A stretch of DNA of 64,000 bases. It comes from Renibacterium sp043789415 (GTDB taxonomy: Bacteria > Actinomycetota > Actinomycetes > Actinomycetales > Micrococcaceae). The notes below the pieces were generated by a model that did not search any database, was not told the DNA's origin, and worked only from the letters and a program-made list of their open reading frames with translations. Shown here in pieces: positions 53,282 through 62,457 of this stretch. The position numbers were made by a program, and so were the translations under genes. The stretch's first letter is position 1. Each line of letters opens with the position of its first letter. The DNA is taken from assembly GCF_043789415.1 (NCBI RefSeq), contig NZ_JBDLLW010000003.1, positions 186,001 through 250,000 on the forward strand, in the 5' to 3' direction.

Positions 53282-53317
53282 CTGAGGGGGCCCGATCTGA
53301 TGATCGGGCCCCCTCAG
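53282..53317. terminator. Terminator after the DoxX-like gene
   Basis: A perfect 16-bp stem (53282-53297 with 53302-53317), 4-base loop, between convergent genes. Confidence 0.85.
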
Positions 53318-53366
53318 CACTCTGGTTGATAAGACATCTGCGAGCCGTATCAACCCGAAACTGACC

Positions 53367-53636
53367 TCAGCTATTGGCGCGCTTGCGGCCGGTGATCATG
53401 CCGTACACCGCGAGCACGATGACAGAACCCACGATGGCCAGAATCCAAGTTGCCAGGGACCAGAACTCGGTGAGCGGCTGATTGAAGATCAACCCGCCGA
53501 GCCAGCCTCCCAGGAAAGCTCCTACCACTCCGAGGATGAGCGTGGCGAACCAGCCGCCACCCTGCTTTCCCGGAAGGATGAACTTAGCAATCGCGCCTGC
53601 GATCAAGCCCAGAATCAAGAAGCTGAAGAAACCCAT
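53367..53636 (-). CDS. GlsB/YeaQ/YmgE family stress-response membrane protein
   Basis: 89 residues, three helices: GFFSFLILGLIAGAIAKFILPGKQGGGWF at the start is the family signature, with a GG-rich second helix (ILGVVGAFLGGWLGGLIF). Transglycosylase-associated family; small inner-membrane protein induced by stress in other bacteria. Confidence 0.9.
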   Translation of the reverse strand: MGFFSFLILGLIAGAIAKFILPGKQGGGWFATLILGVVGAFLGGWLGGLIFNQPLTEFWSLATWILAIVGSVIVLAVYGMITGRKRANS

Positions 53637-53735
53637 TATTCACTCGCTCACTACCCTCTTGGGGTGTCAAAATACCGATCATCGCGGGGCTTTGTCTGCC
53701 CCTTCACCGATAAGTCGTACCCAGCGACAGAAATG

Positions 53736-53751
53736 TCACGAGGCTTCGTGA
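53736..53751. terminator. Stem-loop after the FMN reductase gene
   Basis: A 6-bp stem TCACGA/TCGTGA with a 4-base loop. ATTTCTG follows on the minus strand and GATTTTTAG on the plus strand. Confidence 0.5.
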
Positions 53752-53756
53752 GATTT

Positions 53757-54365
53757 TTAGTTCTGCTGGTTGATATTGGCCAATAGCTGCTCAAAAGGCA
53801 ATGATTCCATCGTGGCGGCAGGATCTTTGGGTGCGGTGCGGTGAATTACCTCGGCAAATTCACCTGCTGCCTGATTGACCCGCTGAGCCAGCCGAGCGTC
53901 GCCCCAATCGTCGGGAGAGGCGAAGACGCCGGTCGGAATCACCGCGGCCCTGAAGTAGCTGAACAGAGGCCGCAATGCGTAGTCGATGACCAGGGAATGC
54001 CGCGCTGTCCCCCCGGTGGCTCCCAGCAGAACCGGAGTGCTGTCCAAGGACTTGGGGTCAATCAGATCGAAGAAGGACTTGAACAAACCGCTGAAGGAGG
54101 CCGAGAAAACCGGCGTGACGGCGATGATGCCGTCTGCCCGCTGTACACCGTCGATCACTTCCTGCAGCGCGGGAGGCGCATAACCGGTGACCAGATGGTG
54201 GGCGATGTCCACCGCAAGGTCCCGGAGCTCCACGACCTGCACCTCGCTTTGCTCGCCCAGGCCGGTAAGCTCGGCGGAACTCGCAGCGTGCAGCTGATCG
54301 GCCAGTAATCTGCTCGACGACGGCGAGCTCAAACCCGCTGAAACGACGACGATTTTGCGTTTCAT
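53757..54365 (-). CDS. NADPH-dependent FMN reductase (CE1759-like)
   Basis: 202 residues from ATG at 54365, with AAGGGG upstream. The flavodoxin-like fold begins KIVVVSAGLSSPSSSRLLADQL (phosphate loop), with GIIAVTPVFSASFSGLFKSFFDLI in the middle. Reduces FMN with NAD(P)H for a partner monooxygenase or detoxification. No oxygenase lies next to it. Confidence 0.85.
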   Translation of the reverse strand: MKRKIVVVSAGLSSPSSSRLLADQLHAASSAELTGLGEQSEVQVVELRDLAVDIAHHLVTGYAPPALQEVIDGVQRADGIIAVTPVFSASFSGLFKSFFDLIDPKSLDSTPVLLGATGGTARHSLVIDYALRPLFSYFRAAVIPTGVFASPDDWGDARLAQRVNQAAGEFAEVIHRTAPKDPAATMESLPFEQLLANINQQN

Positions 54366-54505
54366 CGCATCCCCTTTATCCATACGTTTGCATACAAAAG
54401 TTCAAACCTCACAAGGCCCGGAGTTATTCCGACGAGCGTGGAGAGCTGAGTAGCCTCCGATAGCAGTCACTCGCCGAATAGGCCGTCGCCGAGCGGACTA
54501 CGAGT

Positions 54506-56392
54506 TCAGGACATGGTGAACTGATAGTGGCCTGGCACCGGCTCGCCGGGGAGGACTCGCTGCCACAGTTCTGCGATCGAGTTCTCCCCTTCGCGGATAT
54601 CAGCTACCGAGAGCCCGGATTTCAGGATCGCTATTGCCTGCTGGCTTCGCGCCGTCTCCGCGAAGATCTGGGCCGCCAAGAAGGCCATCCTTCCTCGGCC
54701 TGCGATCGCGGTTGCCAACAAGCCCGAGGCTTCGAGAAGCTGCCCAGCCAGCTGGCTCTCCCCCGCCGTCAGCAACGCGGTCAACGCTTCGGTGAGTAAA
54801 GGCTGCTGCTCCGGCTCAAGTGCGCACGCTGCCAGGTAATGCCGCGGGTTGTTCTCAGCGATGGCGAGTCCTCGCCAGGCCAGCGCGCTCGGCTGGAGTT
54901 CGATCGACCGACGATACTGTTCAGCGGCTGCGGCGTGTTCTCCCTTTCCCTGAGCCAGAACGCCTCGATGCAAGGCGATGGCCGCAGCGTCCCCCTCCGC
55001 CTCAGCGAGCAACTGAGCCCACGATGCCCCGGAGACATAGCTATTCGCCCCGGAGAACGTTCTTTCCTCGAGAAGTCGTAGCCAGGACGCCTGTTCAGCG
55101 CCCAAGGTCTGTTTGGCAAAGGGAACGCCCGGCAGCCGCCATGGCTCGCCGGCACGACGACGTCGTTCAGCTTCCAAAGCTCCCCACCCCGAACCGTTGA
55201 GCAGCTGGCGCTGCGGAGGAAGCTCAGCCCAGGACCGCCATCGGAGATAGCTGGCTTCCAGTTCTTCCTCCGGTAATACCTTCGAGAGCCGCTGCTCAGC
55301 GTGTCGCACCGCGGCGTCCCACTCACCCTGCGCCTGCTCTGGCTGCAACTCCGCATTGCCATAGCATTCCAGCCAGGACCAGGACTCTCCGGCGGGCAGG
55401 GCGAGGTTCTCGAATTGAGTCTGGGCCAGCCCGGCCTGGATCTCCGCGTAGTGACCGCCCCGCGGGGTGAGCCATTCTTGCCAACGGTGGCCGCCCTGGC
55501 TTTCACCCCAGACGAAGAGCTTGCGTCCGCGCAATCTGGAGCTGGAAAGCATGGCCAGGCCGTCTCCCTGGGCATCACTCGCGACGATCCAGCGGCGTTG
55601 CCCCGGAGCCAGGTCGAAGAAATAATCGGCGGCGCTGGAATTCCGAGCGGGCCAGGTGCAATCCACTCCTTCGAGGTTCTGCGGCGTCTTTCGCTTGATG
55701 CCGTGCTGATAGTCGCTGGCGAAGGCAGTGCTCGCCGGTGCGATTACCCTGGTTTGCGAGCTTTGCGGCACGGCGGCATTGCTCCACCAGTAGATCGGTA
55801 CGGCCTGCGGATTGGGATTGGTCACCCGGACGGCCAGCTGCAAGAACCTGGAATCCGCTGGCAGCCAAGCATCGATCTGAAAGATCACCTCACGGAGCCG
55901 GTCGAATTCCCACATTCGCAGCACTTCCTGGCCCTCCGGAGTGGTGAGCAACGCAGTGTGCAGTGGTGAGCAGGTAGTCGGAGAATGCCCTCGGGTGCCG
56001 ATATTCCATTCGATACCGCCCGCAAACCAGGCATTGCGCAAGGCTAGATTGCCCAGCTGAATCTGCTCCGGGGTGTGCAGCAGGTTCTTGCCGGATTTTT
56101 TATCGATGAGTTCCCACAGACGGCCACCCAATTCGGGCAGGAAACGAGCCCTCAGGTGATCGTTCTCTAGGGTGACGACGGTCTGCTCTGAGTCATTGAG
56201 CTGCCTGGAATACTGATCCTGCAATTGGTAGGGGTGCAGTGTCGCGGGGTGGCCGTAGCGAGAATTCTCAATGATCTCAGGCGGCACGTCCCCGCTGATC
56301 TGGTAAGGGTCTTCCAAAGGCTTGCCTACATTCGGCAAAGGATTAAGCGGCCCCAGGGAAGCCATGGTCAGGCGCAATCGCTCAATGTTCAT
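54506..56392 (-). CDS. DUF5107 protein with TPR-like C-terminal half
   Basis: About 628 residues from ATG at 56392. The N-terminal half is the DUF5107 beta-rich domain (FLPELGGRLWELIDKKSGKNLLH; WFAGGIEWNIGTRGHSPTTC), related in look to galactose-mutarotase folds. The C-terminal half is Ala/Leu/Gln-rich helical repeats (LAQGKGEHAAAAEQYRRSIELQPSALAWRG) of TPR type. Such proteins accompany carbohydrate catabolism genes. Function unproven. A 24-bp dyad overlaps its promoter. Confidence 0.85.
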   Translation of the reverse strand: MNIERLRLTMASLGPLNPLPNVGKPLEDPYQISGDVPPEIIENSRYGHPATLHPYQLQDQYSRQLNDSEQTVVTLENDHLRARFLPELGGRLWELIDKKSGKNLLHTPEQIQLGNLALRNAWFAGGIEWNIGTRGHSPTTCSPLHTALLTTPEGQEVLRMWEFDRLREVIFQIDAWLPADSRFLQLAVRVTNPNPQAVPIYWWSNAAVPQSSQTRVIAPASTAFASDYQHGIKRKTPQNLEGVDCTWPARNSSAADYFFDLAPGQRRWIVASDAQGDGLAMLSSSRLRGRKLFVWGESQGGHRWQEWLTPRGGHYAEIQAGLAQTQFENLALPAGESWSWLECYGNAELQPEQAQGEWDAAVRHAEQRLSKVLPEEELEASYLRWRSWAELPPQRQLLNGSGWGALEAERRRRAGEPWRLPGVPFAKQTLGAEQASWLRLLEERTFSGANSYVSGASWAQLLAEAEGDAAAIALHRGVLAQGKGEHAAAAEQYRRSIELQPSALAWRGLAIAENNPRHYLAACALEPEQQPLLTEALTALLTAGESQLAGQLLEASGLLATAIAGRGRMAFLAAQIFAETARSQQAIAILKSGLSVADIREGENSIAELWQRVLPGEPVPGHYQFTMS

Positions 56393-56396
56393 AGTT

Positions 56397-56420
56397 GATT
56401 GTAATACGTCAATTAGAATC
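56397..56420. promoter_or_regulatory. 24-bp dyad operator at the DUF5107 gene start
   Basis: GATTgTAAT (56397-56405), six bases, ATTAgAATC (56412-56420): a 9-bp inverted repeat with one mismatch. It lies only 5 bases from the ATG and contains a candidate -10 TACAAT (minus strand), so a bound repressor would block the promoter. Confidence 0.6.
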
Positions 56421-56475
56421 AAAAAAGATCACATAAAGGAGTGCCAGCCGATCCAGCTCGCGCCGGGCACACCAC

Positions 56476-58158
56476 TCACATATGAGTCGGGGCGAACATT
56501 TGCAGCAGAGTCTCCACCACGATCACATTGGGCCCCTCCGCGGCAAAGCCCTCTTCCAAGGCTTGACGCACTGCCGAGGCCTCAACCCTTCGCGCCGGCA
56601 CCCCGAAGGATTCAGCGAGCTTGACGAAATCGGGCCTGGCCAGCTCGGTGTGCGTGGCCTTGCCGAAAGCGCCGACCATATACTCCCGCAGGATGCCGTA
56701 GCCCCCGTCATCGACAATCAGCCAGGTCACCGGCACGTTATGCTGTTTGGCGGTTGCCAGCTCAGCGATCGAGTACATCGACGAACCGTCCCCGGAGACC
56801 GCCAGCACCCGGCTCGGCTTGCCTTGCACAGCCAGGCCCACGGCGCCGCCGATGGCCGCCGGGAATCCATAGCCTAGACCACCGGCGCCCTGGGCTGAGT
56901 GAAACTCGCCAGCCCGGGCGTCCCAGCAGCTCCAGCCCCAGTACGCGGCGATCGTCATATCCCAGAAGGTCTGCATATCGTCGGGGACGGCGGCCCGGAT
57001 ATCGGCCATGAACTGCCGCTCTTTGCTCAGGTCCTGGCCGTCCAACCTGGCCATCACCTTGGCCAGCGTTGCCGCCACCACTGATTCCGGGCTTTCGCCG
57101 TGCCAGTCGGAGACCCGGCCCGCAAGCACTTCGGCGCTCAGTGCTTGGTCGATCGCTTCCAGGGCCTGCCCGGCGTCGGCTCGGATCCCCAATGCGGGAC
57201 GATTCGATTCCAGCACTCGGGGCTCGGCGTCGATTTGGATGATCCGACCACGCGGCTCCAGAGTGAAGTAGTTACTAGTCACCTCTCCCAAGGAGGAACC
57301 GACCACCACCAGTACATCGGCGTCCTCAAGCACTTCGGTGACGAAGCGATCCTCGACCCACGATTGCAAGGAGAGCGGATGCGTCCAGGGGAAAGACCCG
57401 TTGCCACCGGGCGAGGAAACCACAGGTGCCTTGAGTTTCTCGGCAATCGACAATAAAGAAGCCTCAGCGTGGCCGCGCCGGGTGCCGCCACCGGCCACAA
57501 TCGCGGGCCGCTCAGCCTTGGCGAGCCACTTGACCGCCTCGCGGACCAGCTCAACACGCGGCGGATTGTCAAAGGGCTCGGCGAGCGCGTCCTCCACTTG
57601 GGGCACCAGCACCGGGTCCAACAGCACGTTCTGCGGAATCTCGATCCAGACCGGGCCCTGCGGGGAGGAGACCGCCTCGGTCCAGGCATCCTGAATCGCG
57701 CTTGGAATACCGGAGGCGTGCTGAATCAGCCGCTGGCTCTTGGTCACATTGGCGGCTGAAGCCTTCTGATCGTCGAGCTGATGCAGCATGCCCTTACGAC
57801 GCGCACCTAAGCCATCCAACGGAATCTGGCTGGCCACCACGATCATCGGCACTCCCGTGGCGTAGGCCTCCTGCAGGCCGGCCAGCGAGGTCAGCGCGCC
57901 GGGACCGGTGGAAAGGAAGAGCACTCCGACCTCGTTGGTGGCCCGCGCGTAGCCATCCGCCGCGAAGGCAGAATTGTTCTCCACCCGCGAAGAGACGAAC
58001 TCCAGCTCTGAGCGACTCAATGCATCGAAGAGCCCCAGGGCGTGCTGCCCCGGAATGCCGAACACCGTCCTGGCACCCAGAGCGTGCAGGGTCTCAACCA
58101 CCAGATCGCCACCATTGCGGACTCCGCGCTCGACGTTCTCTGCTCTGGCATCGCTCAT
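56476..58158 (-). CDS. Thiamine-pyrophosphate-dependent enzyme, probably 2-ketoarginine decarboxylase (AruI-like)
   Basis: 560 residues of the acetolactate-synthase-like family: VFGIPGQHALGLFDAL, RVENNSAFAADGYARAT (TPP Glu), GPGALTSLAGLQEAY, and the TPP motif AVSGDGSSMYSIAELATAKQHNVPVTWLIVDDGGYG. Length matches AruI (about 559). Overlap (ATGA) with a ureohydrolase of the agmatinase/guanidinobutyrase family points to arginine catabolism: ketoarginine decarboxylation to guanidinobutyraldehyde, then guanidinobutyrate hydrolysis. Acetolactate synthase itself is less likely. Specific activity is inferred. Confidence 0.8.
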   Translation of the reverse strand: MSDARAENVERGVRNGGDLVVETLHALGARTVFGIPGQHALGLFDALSRSELEFVSSRVENNSAFAADGYARATNEVGVLFLSTGPGALTSLAGLQEAYATGVPMIVVASQIPLDGLGARRKGMLHQLDDQKASAANVTKSQRLIQHASGIPSAIQDAWTEAVSSPQGPVWIEIPQNVLLDPVLVPQVEDALAEPFDNPPRVELVREAVKWLAKAERPAIVAGGGTRRGHAEASLLSIAEKLKAPVVSSPGGNGSFPWTHPLSLQSWVEDRFVTEVLEDADVLVVVGSSLGEVTSNYFTLEPRGRIIQIDAEPRVLESNRPALGIRADAGQALEAIDQALSAEVLAGRVSDWHGESPESVVAATLAKVMARLDGQDLSKERQFMADIRAAVPDDMQTFWDMTIAAYWGWSCWDARAGEFHSAQGAGGLGYGFPAAIGGAVGLAVQGKPSRVLAVSGDGSSMYSIAELATAKQHNVPVTWLIVDDGGYGILREYMVGAFGKATHTELARPDFVKLAESFGVPARRVEASAVRQALEEGFAAEGPNVIVVETLLQMFAPTHM

Positions 58159-59183
58159 CGTCCCTGCTCCTCAGTCTCCGGGTGGTTGGCTCGTTGCACG
58201 CCGTCGGCCAGCAAGCTCACCAGATCATAGGCTACGTGAGAGGCCGCGACGCCGGTGATCTCGGCGTGGTCGTAGGCCGGTGCAACTTCGACGACGTCGG
58301 CCCCGATCAGATTCATTCCGCGCAGCCCGCGCAGGATCTCCAGCAGCTCCCGGCTAGTGATGCCGCCGGCCTCGGGGGTCCCGGTCCCCGGAGCATGGGC
58401 CGGATCAAGCACGTCGATGTCCACTGAAACGTAGAGCGGACGGTCGCCGATCCGATCCCGCAACTTGTGCACGATCTCGTCAACCCCCTGCCGGAAGACA
58501 TCCGAAGAGGTCACGATGCCGAAGCCGAAACGACGGTCGTCCTCCAGATCCTTCTTGCCGTAGAGGGGCCCACGAGTGCCCACGTGGCTGATCGCCTCGG
58601 TGTCCAGGATGCCTTCCTCCACCGCTCGGCGGAAGGGCGTTCCGTGGGTGTATTCGGCTCCGAAGTAAGTGTCCCAGGTATCGAGGTGCGCATCGAAGTG
58701 CAGCAGCGCCACGGGGGATCCAGCACGTTCGGCGGCCGCTCGGAGCAGCGGCAGCGCAATCGTATGATCGCCGCCGAGGGTGAGCAGCTTCGCCGCGTGC
58801 CCGGCGACGTCAGGAGCGGTCAGCTCCAGCGCGCTGTGCTGAATCTCCTCGATCGCTTCATTGATATTGAAGGGGTTGACCGCAAGATCGCCGGCGTCGG
58901 CGACCTGCGCCACTTCGAAAGGCGCCAGCTCTTGCGCCGGGTTGTAGGGGCGCAACAGGCGGGATGCTTCACGAACGTGGTTGGCTCCGAACCGTGCCCC
59001 GGGCCGATAGGAGACTCCGCTGTCGAAGGGAATGCCGACGACGGCGATATCGGCCCGGTTCACCTGATCCAGGCGAGGAAGCCGGGCAAAAGTTGCCGCA
59101 CCGGCATAACGTGGAATCCGAGAGGAGTCGATCGGACCCACTTTGCCGCCAACCTCAAGACGCTGCTCATTCATGGGACCCAT
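58155..59183 (-). CDS. Agmatinase / guanidinobutyrase family ureohydrolase
   Basis: 342 residues. Two-Mn ureohydrolase signatures are complete: LTLGGDHTIALPLL, LLHFDAHLDTWDTYFG, and YVSVDIDVLDPAHAPGTGTPE. Splits a guanidino compound to urea plus an amine or acid. The adjacent TPP enzyme favours 4-guanidinobutyrate over agmatine. Start ATG at 59183 or 59174. Confidence 0.9.
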   Translation of the reverse strand: MGPMNEQRLEVGGKVGPIDSSRIPRYAGAATFARLPRLDQVNRADIAVVGIPFDSGVSYRPGARFGANHVREASRLLRPYNPAQELAPFEVAQVADAGDLAVNPFNINEAIEEIQHSALELTAPDVAGHAAKLLTLGGDHTIALPLLRAAAERAGSPVALLHFDAHLDTWDTYFGAEYTHGTPFRRAVEEGILDTEAISHVGTRGPLYGKKDLEDDRRFGFGIVTSSDVFRQGVDEIVHKLRDRIGDRPLYVSVDIDVLDPAHAPGTGTPEAGGITSRELLEILRGLRGMNLIGADVVEVAPAYDHAEITGVAASHVAYDLVSLLADGVQRANHPETEEQGR

Positions 59184-59260
59184 GCTACAACCTCGAGTTG
59201 CTCAATGTGAATCAAATGTTTCTCTCTAAGCACCTCAACCACGGCTTCCTCGATCTATCG

Positions 59261-61984
59261 CTAAAGCCAGCGGCCGTAGCGGCGGATGAAGAGCTGCTTA
59301 ACACCCTGGGTGAGCAGGCAATAAGCCGCCAGAGTGCCGATCAGCCACGGGAAATACGTCCAGGGCAGGCTCACCAATCCCAGCCCTTGACCGAAATCGC
59401 TGAAAGGCAGCACGAGCGCGAAAACGCAGACCGCCCCGGTCAGCAGCAGTACCGGCCAAGAGGCTCTGGATTGCAGGAAGGGGATCCTTCCGGTGCGGAT
59501 CATATGCACGATCAGGGTCTGCGAGATCAGCGATTCGACGAACCACCCGGATTGGAACAGCGCTGCCTGATCGTTTGAATTAGCGCCGAAGACAAACCAC
59601 ATCAGCGCGAAGGTGCTCAGATCGAAGACCGAGGAAATCGGCCCGATGGTCAGCATGAACCTGGCCAGTCCCTTGCTCTCCCACTTCTGCGGCTTCTCCA
59701 AGTACTCTTGATCCACTTTGTCCCAGGGCAGCGAGAGCATCGACAGGTCGTAGACCAGATTCTGCAGCAACACCACGACCGGGATCATCGGGATGAAGGG
59801 CAAGAGCGCACTGGCCACCAGCACCGAGAACATATTGCCGAAGTTCGAGCTGGCCGTCATCTTGATGTACTTGATGATGTTGCCGAACGTGCGTCGGCCC
59901 TCTTGAATCCCGGCTTCCAGAACCGTCAGATCTTTGCGCAAGAGGATGATGTCAGCCGATTCCCGAGCGATATCGACAGCGGTACCAACCGAGATACCCA
60001 CATCAGCGGCGCGCAGCGCGGCGGCGTCATTGATGCCGTCCCCCATAAACCCGACGGTGTGCCCATTGGAGCGCAATTGCTCGACAATCCGGGCCTTTTG
60101 CATCGGATTGACTTTGGCGAAGATGGTGTTGCGCTCCACAGCTTCGGCGAAGGCCGCTTCATCCTGATCCAGCGCTTCCAGCTCGACGCCGGTGAGCAGA
60201 CCGGCGTCATCGGCAATACCGACCTGATGGCATACCGTCCGGGCCACCAGCTCGTTGTCCCCGGTGATCACCTTGACCAGAGTGCCATGCCGATGCAAGG
60301 CCGCAATGGCCGCGGCAGCAGATTCCTTGGGCGGGTCCAGAAAGGCCAGGAATCCCAGCAGCGTCATCTCCCGCTCGTCCTGCACCGAGTAGTCCTCACG
60401 GCGGGTAGCGGTGGCGGTGGCCAGAGCGAGCACGCGCAGCCCCTCAGCATTCTGCCCGGCGACCAGTTCCTCCAGTTCGCGCCGACGCGCCGGCGTCAAA
60501 GCAGCTGGGTGGCCTTTCAGCATCACCGTGCTGCACACTTCAAGCACTTCCTCCACCGCTCCTTTGGTGATCATCAGCGGAGCGCTGCCGCCGTCGAGCA
60601 CCACCGTCATCCGGCGTCGGGAGAAATCAAAGGGCACTTCGTCGATGAGTGAGTAGGCACCTTCTAGCTCGCTGAGCACCTCGGGCCCGGCGGCATCAAG
60701 CACTGCTCGATCCAGCAGATTCCGCAGCCCGGTCTGGAAACGGGAGTTCGCAGCCGCCATTCGCAGTACCTTCAGGCTAGAGGTACCGTGCACATCCAGA
60801 TGACGCTCCAAGACGATTCGGTCCTCGGTGAGCGTTCCGGTCTTATCCGTGCACAGCACGTCCATCGCCCCCAGGTTCTGAATGGCATTGAGCCGCTTCA
60901 CGATCACCTGGCGCTTGGACATCTTGACCGCCCCTCGCGCCAGGTTGGCAGTGACGATCATCGGCAGCATCTCGGGCGTGAGACCTACCGCGGTGACCAG
61001 GCCGAAGAGGAAGGCGCTCGTCCAGTCCTTGGTCAGCCCATTGATCACGAAAACCAGAGGCACCATCACCAGCATGAACTTGATCAGCAGGAAGCTGACT
61101 TTCTTCACGCCCTGGTCGAAGCTGGTCTCCGGACGCTTACCCGTCAGTTCCCTGCTCATCGCGCCGAAATAAGTGTCGGCGCCGGTGTGCACTACGAGCG
61201 CGGTACCGCTTCCGGAGATCACCGAGGTGCCTTTGAAGCCGAGGCTGTCAGCCTCCAGCAGATTCTGCTGATCCACGTCCATCGCGGTCACCGGGCTCTT
61301 CTCGGTGGGCAACGATTCTCCGGTCAGCATGCCTTCATTGATCTGCAGGTCCTTGGTGCGCAGGAATCGCAGATCCGCCGGGAGCATATCGCCCGCAGCG
61401 AGTTCCACGATGTCCCCGGGGACCACTTCCTCGATCGGCAGTTCCGTGGTGACCGGCTCGCCATATTCGTTCTGCCGGGTGACCGCCGTCGTGGTCTGCA
61501 CCATGGACTGCAGGGACTGAGCGGCCTTTCCAGAACGGTATTCCTGCCAGAAACGCATGCTGACCGAGACCAGCACCATGATGCCCAGGGTGATCACTCC
61601 TTTATAGGAGGGGCCATCCGCTGGGTCGGCGAAGATCACGTCGGTGAAGAGCATCACCACGGCGAGCACGCAGAGGATCAGCACAAAGGGGTTATTGAAG
61701 GCGGTGAGGAACTGCCACCAGGCCGGTGCCGGCCGATCATGGCTGACCTCATTGCGGCCGAAACGCTCTTCGGCGCGAGCGACCCCGAGCGGCGGGAGGC
61801 CGCGCAGGCTGCTCTGGTATTCATTCAACAGTTCCTGCGGCGGTGCCATCGCAGCAGCAGCCAGGTGCTGATTCTGCTCAGCCAGGCGCTCGCTGAGTTG
61901 CTGATGACGACGGCGTCCGAGGCCTCGCGGGGTGGAAGCGGCACGGCCCGGTGGAGTGAGCGGGCGGCGGGTGACGGTTTGCAT
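59261..61984 (-). CDS. mgtA: Magnesium-translocating P-type ATPase
   Basis: 907 residues from ATG at 61984 (AAAGGAG 7 bases upstream); frame opens earlier at 62008. P3B-type ATPase: VPGDIVELAAGDMLPADLRFL, phosphorylation motif LCTDKTGTLTED, ITGDNELVARTVCHQVG, VGFMGDGINDAAALRAADVGISV. Imports Mg2+. The long leader holds an M-box riboswitch and a short leader ORF, so it is expected to be induced by low Mg2+. Confidence 0.94.
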   Translation of the reverse strand: MQTVTRRPLTPPGRAASTPRGLGRRRHQQLSERLAEQNQHLAAAAMAPPQELLNEYQSSLRGLPPLGVARAEERFGRNEVSHDRPAPAWWQFLTAFNNPFVLILCVLAVVMLFTDVIFADPADGPSYKGVITLGIMVLVSVSMRFWQEYRSGKAAQSLQSMVQTTTAVTRQNEYGEPVTTELPIEEVVPGDIVELAAGDMLPADLRFLRTKDLQINEGMLTGESLPTEKSPVTAMDVDQQNLLEADSLGFKGTSVISGSGTALVVHTGADTYFGAMSRELTGKRPETSFDQGVKKVSFLLIKFMLVMVPLVFVINGLTKDWTSAFLFGLVTAVGLTPEMLPMIVTANLARGAVKMSKRQVIVKRLNAIQNLGAMDVLCTDKTGTLTEDRIVLERHLDVHGTSSLKVLRMAAANSRFQTGLRNLLDRAVLDAAGPEVLSELEGAYSLIDEVPFDFSRRRMTVVLDGGSAPLMITKGAVEEVLEVCSTVMLKGHPAALTPARRRELEELVAGQNAEGLRVLALATATATRREDYSVQDEREMTLLGFLAFLDPPKESAAAAIAALHRHGTLVKVITGDNELVARTVCHQVGIADDAGLLTGVELEALDQDEAAFAEAVERNTIFAKVNPMQKARIVEQLRSNGHTVGFMGDGINDAAALRAADVGISVGTAVDIARESADIILLRKDLTVLEAGIQEGRRTFGNIIKYIKMTASSNFGNMFSVLVASALLPFIPMIPVVVLLQNLVYDLSMLSLPWDKVDQEYLEKPQKWESKGLARFMLTIGPISSVFDLSTFALMWFVFGANSNDQAALFQSGWFVESLISQTLIVHMIRTGRIPFLQSRASWPVLLLTGAVCVFALVLPFSDFGQGLGLVSLPWTYFPWLIGTLAAYCLLTQGVKQLFIRRYGRWL

Positions 61985-62143
61985 GAGAATGCTCCTTTTC
62001 GGCAGCACGACAAGCGCCGCCCCGGAGCTGCGAAAGCATCAGGGCACGCTTGAAGGAAGGTGAAAACTACGTGGAATAGCCCCGGTGGGGCGAGTCGTCT
62101 CTGGACGGCGAGCGTTGATCAGCGTCAGCTGATGACTGTCAGA

Positions 62144-62188
62144 TCAGCGAAAAGACCGTACAGGACAGGGTTTATGGCCAGAACTCAT
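62144..62188 (-). CDS. Candidate 14-residue leader peptide in the mgtA leader
   Basis: ATG at 62188 is preceded by AGGGGAGAG with 4-5 bases spacing, an excellent ribosome site. It reads MSSGHKPCPVRSFR then TGA. It lies between the M-box and mgtA. AGAAC-N5-GTTCT overlaps its start codon. In enteric bacteria the mgtA leader includes a short Pro-containing peptide (MgtL). This one has two Pro residues, but homology is not implied. Function inferred only from position. Confidence 0.5.
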   Translation of the reverse strand: MSSGHKPCPVRSFR

Positions 62189-62274
62189 GGTTCTCTCCCC
62201 TCGTCCAGCAGGATGCACAACCGGATGAGAATTCACCAGCGGATGAGAGGTACGGCAGTTTGCCGAGATTTGCC

Positions 62275-62435
62275 CCTCCTCGTCAGACCTTTGGCACTTC
62301 GCGTCGTAACCCGGTGAAACTCGGGAGCCAATCGGGATCACCCCTTAGGCCGGGGTGGTCTGTCCTGATCCGGGGCGTCTCTCGACGTTTGGGATCGCTG
62401 GCTTATGTCCGCGAAGGAGCCTCAGCTATCGAGTG
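62275..62435 (-). ncRNA. M-box (ykoK) Mg2+ riboswitch upstream of mgtA
   Basis: On the minus strand the leader has the M-box blocks in order: GAGGCTCCT, the hallmark AACGTCGAGAGACGCC, CCGGATCAGGACAG, GGCCTAAGGGGTGATC, and the closing AAGTGCCAAAGGTCTGACG. At high Mg2+ M-boxes switch expression off. A perfect -10 TATAAT is at 62452-62457 just upstream. Identified by eye; no covariance model was run. Confidence 0.85.
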
Positions 62436-62451
62436 GCACCTTGCACCCTCG

Positions 62452-62457
62452 ATTATA
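62452..62457 (-). promoter_or_regulatory. mgtA promoter -10
   Basis: Perfect TATAAT on the minus strand, about 16 bases before the M-box. The -35 (around GTGCGC) is weak. Transcription would start near 62445, giving a leader of about 460 bases. Confidence 0.6.

Noticed and set aside
56476..58158. Biosynthetic acetolactate synthase (ilvB)
   Set aside because: No ilvN or ilvC neighbour. It overlaps a ureohydrolase gene and has AruI-like length, so a catabolic TPP decarboxylase is preferred.
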